DNA from: Cupriavidus basilensis
GTDB taxonomy: Bacteria; Pseudomonadota; Gammaproteobacteria; Burkholderiales; Burkholderiaceae
Direction of reading: 5' to 3'
NCBI RefSeq assembly: GCF_029335485.1
Contig: NZ_JARJLM010000718.1
Coordinates: 1 to 57,696, forward strand
Length of the DNA stretch: 57,696 nt
Part shown: positions 27,580-35,759 of the stretch, piece by piece
Numbering within the stretch: the stretch's first letter is position 1
Layout: the number at the start of each line of letters is the position of its first letter
Notes under the pieces: model-generated
Told to the model about the DNA's origin: nothing
The model's database searches: none
Seen by the model: the letters and a program-made list of their open reading frames with translations, nothing else
Made by a program: the position numbers and the translations under genes

Positions 27580-28917
27580 TTAGGCGGCCACCTCTACCGG
27601 ATTAACCTGAAACCCGAGGGCCGCGGCACGCCGTTTGAGCGCGGCGACGCTGCGCTCGCGCTGCTGTTCTTCATAGCGCTGCTGGCCCTGGTCGACGAAG
27701 GCCTCGCCGCGCGTGAGCATGAAGTACACCATGCGGGCGAGCTTGTGGGCGACGGCGGTATTGGCGCGGGGCTTGTCCATGCGGGCGCACAGGCGGCGAT
27801 AGAACGCGCCGAGCGCCGAATCGTTGCGCGACAGGCTCATCGCCGCGAGCTTGAGCGCCTGGCGCACCCGGTTGGTGGAGCGCCGGGTGCGTGCCGACAG
27901 GACCTTGCCGCCGCTGATCTTGGTGCCGGGACACAGCCCCAGCCACGAGCAGAAGTGCTTGACGTTGGCAAAGCGGCGCAGGTCCGGGCCGATCTCCGAG
28001 AGGATCGTCAGTACCGAGGTCACGGCCAGGCCATTGATGCGCGTCAGGTCCACGCCGGCCCAGCGCGCCAACGCGGTGCGGGCATCAAACTCCGGGGTAT
28101 TCTTGCCACGCCGCTTGCCCGGCCCGCCGAGTTCGACCTCGTGACGGCCCAGCGGCGCGAGCAAGGCCTCGAGCTTCGCGTCGCACTCGAGGATGCGCTG
28201 GGCCAGGCTGTCGAATATCGCCAGGGCCTGCCCGAGCACGAACAGGTGCTCCTCGCGCCAGTTGCCGGTCAGCGCCCGCGCGATGTCGCGCTCGCTGGCC
28301 TTGACGCGGCTGTGGCGATGCCGCGCCAGCACCTTCGGGTCACGCTCGCCCGCCACAATCGCGCGCACGATGGCCTGGCCGGTCATGCCCATCACGTCGG
28401 TGAGCACTTCGCTGAGCTGCAGGTTCATCTGCACCAGCGCCTTCTGCATGCGCTGCACCCAATTGGCCTGCTCGGTGAGCAGCACCTCGCGCTGGCGCAC
28501 CACCGCGCGCACGACACAGACCTCGTCGCCGGGCCGCCACGCCGCGCGCAACAGCCCCAGGCTCATCAGCTTCTGCAGCCACTGGCAATCCTGCACGTCG
28601 CTCTTGCGGCCGGGCACATACTTGAGCTGGCGCGCATCGACCAGCCACACCGTCAGGCCATGCTGCTCCAGCACCTCGTACACCGGGATCCAGTAGACCC
28701 CGGTCGACTCCAGCGCCACCGTGTCGACCCCGCACGTCAGCAACCAGTCGGCCAGCGCATGCAGGTCATCGGTCATGGCGCCGAACTCGCGTACCGGCTC
28801 GCAGCCGGCCTGCTCGGCCAGATGCCGCGGCACCGCGGCCCAGTGGCTCGACGCACCCACATCGATCCCCGCCGCGTTCGGGAATACCTCGTCGTCTTCT
28901 CGCTTGCGCATCGCCAT
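27580..28917 (-). CDS. IS110-family transposase (DEDD type)
   Basis: 445 aa from MAMRKREDDEVFPNAAGIDV. The N-terminal RuvC-like DEDD domain has the Asp in AGIDVGASSHWAAV, the Glu in ALESTGVYWIPVYEVLE, and the Asp cluster in PGRKSDVQDCQWLQKL. The C-terminal Tnp_20 domain holds TRINGLAVTSVLTILSEIGP and SWLGLCPGTKISGGKVLS. No frameshift is seen, so it may be active. The frame can be extended upstream to 29121, but that extension lies in the noncoding end. Confidence 0.92.
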   Translation of the reverse strand: MAMRKREDDEVFPNAAGIDVGASSHWAAVPRHLAEQAGCEPVREFGAMTDDLHALADWLLTCGVDTVALESTGVYWIPVYEVLEQHGLTVWLVDARQLKYVPGRKSDVQDCQWLQKLMSLGLLRAAWRPGDEVCVVRAVVRQREVLLTEQANWVQRMQKALVQMNLQLSEVLTDVMGMTGQAIVRAIVAGERDPKVLARHRHSRVKASERDIARALTGNWREEHLFVLGQALAIFDSLAQRILECDAKLEALLAPLGRHEVELGGPGKRRGKNTPEFDARTALARWAGVDLTRINGLAVTSVLTILSEIGPDLRRFANVKHFCSWLGLCPGTKISGGKVLSARTRRSTNRVRQALKLAAMSLSRNDSALGAFYRRLCARMDKPRANTAVAHKLARMVYFMLTRGEAFVDQGQQRYEEQQRERSVAALKRRAAALGFQVNPVEVAA

Positions 28918-29190
28918 GGCCTGCTCCAGAATCGTCAGTGAACGGCAGCGCCATGGGAAGCGTCGAAGTTGACTCGATCTCATGAACGGGATGCGCATCG
29001 CTGCGCTCACCACTGTCGCCGACGAATCCCGGACCATGCTCTTGCGCGGGCTCACTCCACGGCATGCCACGCCGCGAGCGCGCACCATTGGTAGGTCGGT
29101 CATCGCGGCGCTGCCGTTCACGGGTATAGCTCATCTCCGTTTCTCCGCCCACGCCGGGGCCCGAAGGGCCTTGAAATGCTCTTGAGAAAC
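28918..29190 (-). ncRNA. Candidate IS110 bridge RNA region
   Basis: IS110-group elements encode a bridge RNA in the long noncoding end upstream of the transposase, and that RNA selects target and donor DNA. Here the upstream end is long and the downstream end short, which fits the IS110 group rather than IS1111. I have not folded the sequence or located the guide loops, so this is positional inference. Confidence 0.35.
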
Positions 29191-29210
29191 AATTAGGGCA
29201 GCACGGTTTT

Positions 29211-30499
29211 TCAAGCTAGCTGAACGGCTGGGGTGATCTGGAAACCGAGGGCAGTCGCGCGGCGCCGGAGCGCGGCGACGGCGCGTTGGCGCTGCTGTTC
29301 TTCGTAGTGCTGCTGGCCCTGGTCGACGAAGGCTTCGCCGCGGGTCAGCATGAAGTACACCATCCGCGTGAGCTTATGGGCAACGGCGGTATTGGCACGC
29401 GGCTTGTCCATGCGACTACACAGCCGGCGGTAGAAGGAGGCGCCGAGCGCCGAGCCGTTGCGCGCTAGACTCATCGCCGCCAGCTTGAGCGCCTGGCGCA
29501 CCCGGTTGGTGAGCGCCGGGTGCGCGCGCTGAGCACCTCGCCGCCACTGACCTTGGTGCCAGGGCACAGTCCCAGCCACGAACAGAAGTGCTTGACGCTG
29601 TCAAAGCGGCGCAGGTCCGGGCCGATCTCCGAGAGGATCGTCATCACCGTCGTGACCGCCAGGCAATTGATGCGGGTGAGGTCCACGCCGGCCCAGCGCG
29701 CCAGCGCGGTGCGAGCATCAAACTCCGGGGTGTTCTTGCCGCGCCGCTTGCCGGGCCCGCCGAGTTCGACCTCATGACGGCCCAGCGGCGCGAGCAACGC
29801 CTCGATCTTCGCGTTGCACTCGATGATGCGCCGAGCCAGGCTGTCGAACATCGCCAGGGCCTGTCCGAGCACGAACAGGTGCTCCTCGCGCCAGTTGCCG
29901 GTCAGCGCCCGCTCGATATCGCGCTCGCTGGCCCTGACGCGCCCATGGCGATGCCGCGCCAGCACGTTGGGGTCACGCTCGCCCGCCACAATCGCCCGCA
30001 CGATGGCCTGTCCGGTCATGCCCATCACGTCGGTGAGCACTTCGCTGAGCTGGAGGTTCATCTGCACCAGCGCCTTCTGCATGCGCTGCACCCAGTCGGC
30101 CTGCTCGGCCAGCAGCACCTCGCGCTGACGGGCCACCGCCCGCACCACGCAGACCTCGCCGTCGGGACGCCAGGCCGCGCGCAGCAACCCCAGGCTCACG
30201 AGCTTCTGCAGCCACTGGCAGTCCTGCACGTCGCTCTTGTGCCCGGGCACGTAATTCATCTGCCGTGCATCGACCAGCCACGCCGTCAGGCCGCGCCGCT
30301 CCAGCACCTCGTACACCGGGATCCAGTAGACCCCGGTCGACTCCAGCGCCACCGTATCGACGCCGCACGCCAGCAGCCAGTCGGCCAGGGCGTTGAGGTC
30401 ATCGGTCATCGCCCCGAATTCACGCACCGGCTCGCAGCCGGCTTGCTCGGCCAGATGCCGCGGCACCGCCACCCAGTGGCTCGACGCCCCGATATCGGA
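29211..30499 (-). pseudogene. IS110 transposase, truncated and frameshifted copy
   Basis: Very similar to the transposase at 27580-28917. It begins abruptly at DIGASSHWVAVPRHLAEQAG, lacking the first ~17 codons and the whole upstream noncoding end. One G is missing near 29510 (GGTTGGTGAGCG against GGTTGGTGGAGCG), shifting the frame just after LSARTRRS. A 3-base insertion gives GASFYRR for GAFYRR. It cannot make a full transposase. Confidence 0.88.
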
Positions 30500-30625
30500 G
30501 TGGGTGCTGGGTAGCCGATCGCCATGTTGTAGACAATTTGTCCGCTGAAGATCACTTTACGAGCGGGCATGCTAGTTGCGTACCGAACTATTGTTCTCCA
30601 GCTAATCTCTCCTTAACCCCGACCC

Positions 30626-31567
30626 ATGGAACTTCGACATTTGCGCTACTTCATCGCGGCAGCCGAAGAGGAGCATTTCGGCCGCGCTTCGGAGCGGTTG
30701 CATGTGACCAGGCCAGCTGTGTCACAGATCATCGCTGATTTGGAGAGCGAGCTCAGTACTCCTCTCTTCGAGCGGCAAGCGCATTGCGTAAAGTTGACTG
30801 CCGCCGGGCGTGCTCTCCTGCCAAGACTGCAAGCCGCCATGGACGACCTTCATGATGCTTTCGCGGTGGCGAAACGTGCAGGCGAAGGCAAAAGTGGAGC
30901 GCTCAATATCGGCTACGGATCGCTCACATTGCTCCACCCATTGTTCCGCACGGCGATCAAGCAGTTTCACGAGTCCTTTCCCGATGTCGTGCTTTCATTG
31001 TTCGAGATACCGACCATGGAACAGGCGAAGGCGCTTGCCGAGGGTAAGATCCATGCGGGTTTCATGCACTTCGGGCCGCGGCCCACGTTGCTGCAAAGGA
31101 AGCGCGACCAAGGCGTGTTGGCGCAAGACAGGACGGTCTTGGACTGGATTCGGATCCAAACGGGTGGACTCGGTGTCGTGGTCCCCCAAGATCACCCCCT
31201 GGCGAAAAGAAGGCGCCTCAGTCTCGCTGAACTGGCGGGGGAGCGCTTTGTTGTCGTACCGCGTTCAAGCAGCAGCCCCGGTTATGGGCCGATATACGCC
31301 CTCTGTAAAAAAGCTGGCTTCGAGCCGGAGATTGTGCAGGAAGTCAACACGATCGCTTCCCAGCTCAACCTCATTTCCGTTGGAATGGGCATTGGGCTCG
31401 GTGCGATAGGAAAGAACTTCAGCTATCCGTCGAGCCTGGTGGTCATACCGCTTGATGCAGTCAGCTACACAACCAGTTTCGTATTTGGCTGGGTGAAAGG
31501 ACAACGAGATCCAGTACTCGACCGTATGATCGACATCGTCAAGGTTCTCGCCGAAAATGACTCATAG
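30626..31567 (+). CDS. LysR-family transcriptional regulator
   Basis: 313 aa. The N-terminal winged helix-turn-helix reads MELRHLRYFIAAAEEEHFGR then LHVTRPAVSQIIADLESELS. The effector-binding domain follows from about residue 90 (ALNIGYGSLTLLHPLFRTAI). LysR proteins usually control a divergent neighbour, but here the left neighbour is a truncated IS110 copy and the right an IS6 remnant, so the original target is no longer adjacent. Confidence 0.93.
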   Translation: MELRHLRYFIAAAEEEHFGRASERLHVTRPAVSQIIADLESELSTPLFERQAHCVKLTAAGRALLPRLQAAMDDLHDAFAVAKRAGEGKSGALNIGYGSLTLLHPLFRTAIKQFHESFPDVVLSLFEIPTMEQAKALAEGKIHAGFMHFGPRPTLLQRKRDQGVLAQDRTVLDWIRIQTGGLGVVVPQDHPLAKRRRLSLAELAGERFVVVPRSSSSPGYGPIYALCKKAGFEPEIVQEVNTIASQLNLISVGMGIGLGAIGKNFSYPSSLVVIPLDAVSYTTSFVFGWVKGQRDPVLDRMIDIVKVLAENDS

Positions 31568-31576
31568 CGTAACGAA

Positions 31577-32079
31577 GGGCTTTTTCACGTTGAGGGAGAC
31601 GGATGCGATGGGTGCACGGTCAACGCTTCCGCTCAAGAGGTCCCGGACGGATTTTGGTAGTGCCGGTAAGGAGGCGTCAAGCCTCGAATCATGCGGCGGG
31701 CTGTTTGCGATCAGGTGCAGAAGAGGAATGCCTGAGTGCGATCAGCCAGCCAGAAACCGCGCATGCGCGGTTCGCATTTGCGTGTGGGCTGGTGGCGGTT
31801 CTCGGCTCGATTGTTCGCGCGCGCTGGCTTTGACGAACACATATTTCACATTGGCCAGCGCGGGAATCTCAGCTTTGGCTGCTGGGTAGTTGCGCAACTG
31901 ATCTGTGTCTGACGACAAAATCTCGCTCGTACAGCAATTCTTCGATATCGCGCAGGCCCAGTTGAAAGCGAAAGTGCCAGTGGACAGGCTGGCTGATGAC
32001 TGCAGGCGGGAATCGATAGCCGTGATAGAACGTCTCTGTCTTCTGCATCGCCTATGCACTGGCCAACGTGACAAAGCCC
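31577..32079 (-). mobile_element. Internally deleted IS6-type element
   Basis: Inverted ends GGGCTTTTTCACGTTG (31577) and, on the minus strand from 32079, GGGCTTTGTCACGTTG. Inside, the minus strand reads YHGYRFPPAVISQPVHWHFR and LGLRDIEELLYERDF, the IS6 transposase N-terminus, then jumps to LANVKYVFVKASA, which matches its C-terminal region. The DDE middle is mostly gone, leaving about 500 bases of an element normally near 0.8-1 kb. Confidence 0.68.
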
Positions 32080-32324
32080 CCACCAGGGCAAGTGCGACGC
32101 GGGGCGCGGCTACGGTATGCGGGAATTCCTCAGCGCGGCTCGAGAAGGCACGATGCCTTCCGGCCTGCCCCGAATGCGGCCATGGTGTCGTTGAGGTGAA
32201 CACACGACGATACACAGTTGCGCTGTCCGTGAACAGGACATGTCTGTCCCCTACATGTACGCGGGGAGAGCACGTCGCCGCCCTGTACAGTCGGCGGCCC
32301 GTGCCGAAACGAGCGCGGCGGGCG

Positions 32325-32340
32325 TGGCACTACACTTGCT
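32325..32340 (+). promoter_or_regulatory. Sigma-54 (-24/-12) promoter
   Basis: TGGCACTACACTTGCT is a full match to TGGCAC-N5-TTGCT. Predicted start near 32351, 23 bases before the SDR start codon. Confidence 0.7.
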
Positions 32341-32373
32341 ACTCCTTCTTGTCGCTAACACAAAGGAAATGAC

Positions 32374-33219
32374 ATGCCGAAGCAATCCCCCCGTACCTGG
32401 CTCATCACGGGCGCTGACAAAGGGCTGGGCTACCAGGCAGCAAAAGCCGCGCTCGAGCACGGCGACCAGGTTGTCGTGACCGTGCTCGCCGCGGACGGGC
32501 GCCACAAACTGAGCTTGCAGTACCCCGAGCGCTTGCGTTCCTTCCACCTCGATGCCCGCGACCATGCTCGCTTTGACGCAGTGGTCGCCCAGGCTGCCGC
32601 CGCGTTCGGCCGCATCGACGTCCTGGTCAACAACGCGGGCTACGGCCTACTCGCGGTTGCCGAGATGACCACGGCGGACAAGTATCGCCCGATGTTCGAA
32701 GTGAACTTCTTCGGCCTGGTGGAGATGACTCGCGCCGTGCTACCGATTATGCGGCGCCAGCGCGCGGGGCACATCATCAACCTGTCGTCCAAGGCGGGCT
32801 TCTCCGCTTCCCCGGGTTTCGCCTTGTACAGCGCCACCAAGTTTGCCGTCGAAGGCTACTCGGAGGCGCTGGCGAGGGAGGTGGAACCGCTCGGGATTCA
32901 TGTGACTATCATTGAGCCCGGCGGTTTTCGCAGCGATTTCGCCGGACCGTCGCTAGTCACCTCCGGCAATGGCGGCGACGACTATGCCGGCATCAACCAG
33001 ATGATCGAGCAGTACGCCGCGCAACGTCATGGCAAGCAGCCCAGCGATCCAGTGAAGTTCGGACTTGCGATGTACCGGCTGGTCGATGAAGCTCAGCCGC
33101 CGCTGCGGCTGCCGTTAGGGCCGGACAGCGTGCAAAGCATGCGCGAGGACCTGGCGTCGATCGCACAAGAACTCGAGCGCTGGGAACAGCTGTCGCTGTC
33201 GACGAGCGTGGATGCCTAG
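32374..33219 (+). CDS. SDR-family oxidoreductase
   Basis: 281 aa classical short-chain dehydrogenase: cofactor motif TGADKGLGYQAAKAALEHGD, NNAGYGLLAVAEM, catalytic Ser in IINLSSKAGFSASPGF, and YSATK with Tyr and Lys. The longer C-terminus after IEPGGFRSDFAGPS is typical of the oxidoreductase/retinol-dehydrogenase-like subgroup. AAAGGAA precedes the ATG. A sigma-54 promoter lies just upstream. The role is unknown; it is not obviously part of either CoA cluster. Confidence 0.9.
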   Translation: MPKQSPRTWLITGADKGLGYQAAKAALEHGDQVVVTVLAADGRHKLSLQYPERLRSFHLDARDHARFDAVVAQAAAAFGRIDVLVNNAGYGLLAVAEMTTADKYRPMFEVNFFGLVEMTRAVLPIMRRQRAGHIINLSSKAGFSASPGFALYSATKFAVEGYSEALAREVEPLGIHVTIIEPGGFRSDFAGPSLVTSGNGGDDYAGINQMIEQYAAQRHGKQPSDPVKFGLAMYRLVDEAQPPLRLPLGPDSVQSMREDLASIAQELERWEQLSLSTSVDA

Positions 33220-33408
33220 CCGCAGTTGACATTTGTCATTCCGGAGCCTGGCGATGCCTGGGCGTGGAGGGGCGCCAATCAGCTCGGCGCGTCGCTGGGC
33301 CTGCCTCACAAGTGCGGATGGCAAGATCGCGGCGCACCCCGTGTGCGCCACGGAGACTCAATGAGGCGCAGGTCTCAAAGCCGGCTGGGCTTTGCGCCCC
33401 GGTCCGGG

Positions 33409-34155
33409 CTAGGCGATGCCGGTTGAGGCAAGCCGCGCCAACGCGCTCACCGGAAGTCCGAAGCGGTCATAGACGGCATTCTCGAGATGGCAGCGGTCCC
33501 GGAATCCATAGAAGGCGGGCACTTGCATCGAGCCGGTCGCCATCAGGTCCAGCGCGAGCCGGGTCAGCCGATAGGTCATGACAATCTCCCGGAAGCTTTC
33601 GCCCTCGCACAGCAGCCTGCGCGACACTGTGCCGGTCTCATCGAGGCCGAGCGGGCGGCAGGCGGTCGCCAGACGCCAGTCGGCATGCGGTGCCATGAAT
33701 ACGGCCAGTGACAATGCCGCGGTTAGGGGCTTGCGTTCGCGTGCGTCGTCGGCCACCCAATCCGCACGGTCCCCGAGCCCTGCGAAGCCTCCCGGCGCCT
33801 TGGGTATGGGCAGGGCGTCGATTTGTATGAGGGCCAGCGTCACCGAGTCTATCAACACCAGCGAGACCGGCTCCAGCGCCGGTACCACGCGAGCTACGCG
33901 GCTGCGCAGCGTGCGTGCGAAACCGCGCTGCGAGACGATGCAGTGACCTGCCGTCACCTCGATGCTGAGCGATACGGGAAAGCGCAGATCGCGGATCGAC
34001 ACGACGCCCGCGGCGTCGCTATGCAGGCGAACCTGCCCGGCTATCACATCCGGGTCCCGTAGATCCGGTTGTGCGCGGGCATCGCAGTCAGAGATGACGT
34101 TTGCGGTCATACCTGAACCAGGCTGCAGGACCGACGCGGACGACAAAGCCGTCAT
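33409..34155 (-). CDS. AraC-like helix-turn-helix protein
   Basis: 248 aa from MTALSSASVLQPGSG. The C-terminus resembles an AraC-type DNA-binding domain: SRRLLCEGESFREIVMTYRL, then YGFRDRCHLENAVYDRFGLP. The N-terminal 150 residues do not match a sensor family I know. Its ATG overlaps the TGA of the preceding dehydrogenase (ATGA at 34152-34155), so the two are probably co-translated. An unusual AraC member; the first helix-turn-helix is poorly conserved. It is convergent with the SDR at 32374. Confidence 0.65.
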   Translation of the reverse strand: MTALSSASVLQPGSGMTANVISDCDARAQPDLRDPDVIAGQVRLHSDAAGVVSIRDLRFPVSLSIEVTAGHCIVSQRGFARTLRSRVARVVPALEPVSLVLIDSVTLALIQIDALPIPKAPGGFAGLGDRADWVADDARERKPLTAALSLAVFMAPHADWRLATACRPLGLDETGTVSRRLLCEGESFREIVMTYRLTRLALDLMATGSMQVPAFYGFRDRCHLENAVYDRFGLPVSALARLASTGIA

Positions 34156-35672
34156 GCATCGTTCAGCAAGGACAGGCCGAGGCCGGCGCGGCGCCACAGC
34201 CACGGGCTTGGGCGGTAGCGCATGTCGCCGGTGAGGTGTTCCAGGTTGCGCAGCACAGTCAGCACCAGGTGCGGGCCGATCACGTCGCCCAGCGCCAGCG
34301 GGCCCTTGGGGTAACCCAGGCCGAGGTTGACCGCGAGGTCGATGTCCACCGGCGTGGCAATGCGCTGCTGCGCGATGTCGCTGGCGATATTGACGATGCA
34401 GCTCACGATGCGCTGGGCCACGAAACCGGCCGAGTCGCGGATTACGGTAACGGGCACGCCGTCGCTGCCGAACAGGCCGTGCGCGGCTTCGCGCATGGCG
34501 GCGGAGGTGGCCGGCGTGGTCATCAAGGTGCGGCGCTTGGTGGCTTCGAACGGCAGCAGCGTGTCGATGGCGACCACGCGGGTGGGGTCCAGTCCTTCCT
34601 GCAGCGCGCAGGTGGTGGCGTCCAGGCCCAGCGGGGTGACCACGATCAGCGCGTCGGCGGAGGGCTGGTTGCCCGCTTCGGTGGTCATGCCCAGCGCGCT
34701 GATCAGCTTGACGGCCATGGCATGGCCGCGCTCGTCGGCGTGGCTGACCCAGACGCTGGCCGGGCGTGCCGCGGGCAGGGCGGCGGTGGCGGGCACTTGC
34801 TTCTGGCCGTCCACGTAGCGGTAGAAGCCGGCGCCGGCCTTGCGGCCGATCAGGCCGCCCACGGAGCGGATCGCCGTGATGGGCGACGGGCGGTAGCGCG
34901 GCTCCTGGTAGAACTGGTTGTAGATGGACTCCATCACCGGGTGCGACACGTCCAGCCCGGTCAGGTCCATCAGCTCGAAGGGGCCCATGCGAAAGCCCGC
35001 CTGCTCGCGCATGACCGCGTCGATGTCGGCGAACTCGGCCACGCCTTCCTGCGCGACCTTCAGGCCTTCGATGTTCATGCCGCGCCCGGCATGGTTGACG
35101 ATGAAGCCGGGCATGTCCTTGCAGCGCACCGGCGTATGGCCCAGGCGGCGCGACAGCGCCATCAGCGCGTCTCCCACGGCGGGGTCGCCGGACAGGCCGT
35201 CGATCACCTCGACCACCTTCATCAGCGGCACCGGGTTGAAGAAGTGGTAGCCGGCGATGCGGCCCGGTTGCTTGGCGCCCACCGCGATCGCGGTGATCGA
35301 AAGCGACGACGTGTTGGAGGCGATCACGGCGTCCGGACGCAGGATGGCTTCCAGCTTGGCCACCAGGTCGCGCTTGACTTCGAGCTTCTCGACGATGGCC
35401 TCGAGCACCATGTCGCAGCCGGCCAGGTCTTCCAGTGCATTGCAGGGGAGAACGCGGGCCAGCGCGGCCGCGCCATCCTCGGCGCTCATCTTGCCCTTTT
35501 CGGCGAGCTTGGCGAAGGTATCCTGCAGGTATTGCCGGGCCGCTGCCACGGTTTGCGGGTTGGTGTCGAAGAGGCTGACGGCCAAGCCGGCCTGTGCGGC
35601 GATCTGGGCGATGCCGCGGCCCATTGCGCCGGTGCCGACGATGCCGAGGGTGTGGATGTCTGATGTATGCAT
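34152..35672 (-). CDS. 3-hydroxyacyl-CoA dehydrogenase, PaaH/PaaC-like
   Basis: 506 aa NAD-dependent enzyme oxidising 3-hydroxyacyl-CoA to 3-ketoacyl-CoA. The Rossmann motif is GIVGTGAMGRGIAQIAAQAG, the catalytic His lies in YHFFNPVPLMKVVEVI, and SNTSSLSIT and PGFIVNHAGRGMNIEGLK are present. A second 3HCDH C-terminal domain at about 400-500 (AGFVAQRIVSCIVNIASDIA, GLGYPKGPLALGD) gives the two-C-domain architecture of PaaH. Substrates of that family are dicarboxyl or long-chain 3-hydroxyacyl-CoAs. Overlaps the AraC-like gene. Confidence 0.92.
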   Translation of the reverse strand: MHTSDIHTLGIVGTGAMGRGIAQIAAQAGLAVSLFDTNPQTVAAARQYLQDTFAKLAEKGKMSAEDGAAALARVLPCNALEDLAGCDMVLEAIVEKLEVKRDLVAKLEAILRPDAVIASNTSSLSITAIAVGAKQPGRIAGYHFFNPVPLMKVVEVIDGLSGDPAVGDALMALSRRLGHTPVRCKDMPGFIVNHAGRGMNIEGLKVAQEGVAEFADIDAVMREQAGFRMGPFELMDLTGLDVSHPVMESIYNQFYQEPRYRPSPITAIRSVGGLIGRKAGAGFYRYVDGQKQVPATAALPAARPASVWVSHADERGHAMAVKLISALGMTTEAGNQPSADALIVVTPLGLDATTCALQEGLDPTRVVAIDTLLPFEATKRRTLMTTPATSAAMREAAHGLFGSDGVPVTVIRDSAGFVAQRIVSCIVNIASDIAQQRIATPVDIDLAVNLGLGYPKGPLALGDVIGPHLVLTVLRNLEHLTGDMRYRPSPWLWRRAGLGLSLLNDA

Positions 35673-35759
35673 GAGTCTGTGGATCGGTTAGCCAAAGCCG
35701 GCGCGACGGGGCTATGCGCCGAGGCGTCGGCTGCGGTGGGGTGACGAAGGGGCGGGTGT

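Larger units (their letters stand above)
27549..29190 (-). mobile_element. IS110-family element, intact-looking copy
   Basis: One transposase frame on the minus strand with a short 3' flank (about 30 bases) and a long 5' noncoding flank (about 270 bases). Related words CTCATGAGAAAC (27549) and CTCTTGAGAAAC (near 29180) occur at the two edges. IS110 elements lack terminal inverted repeats, so the exact ends are estimates. It lies head-to-tail with the degenerate copy at 29211-30499. Confidence 0.7.

Noticed and set aside
27745-28941. A 398-codon plus-strand frame
   Set aside because: Antisense shadow of the IS110 transposase, with repetitive His/Arg/Gln composition.
34101-35663. A 520-codon plus-strand frame rich in Gly, Arg and His
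   Set aside because: It is the antisense shadow of the PaaH-like dehydrogenase, has typical high-GC shadow composition and no family motifs.
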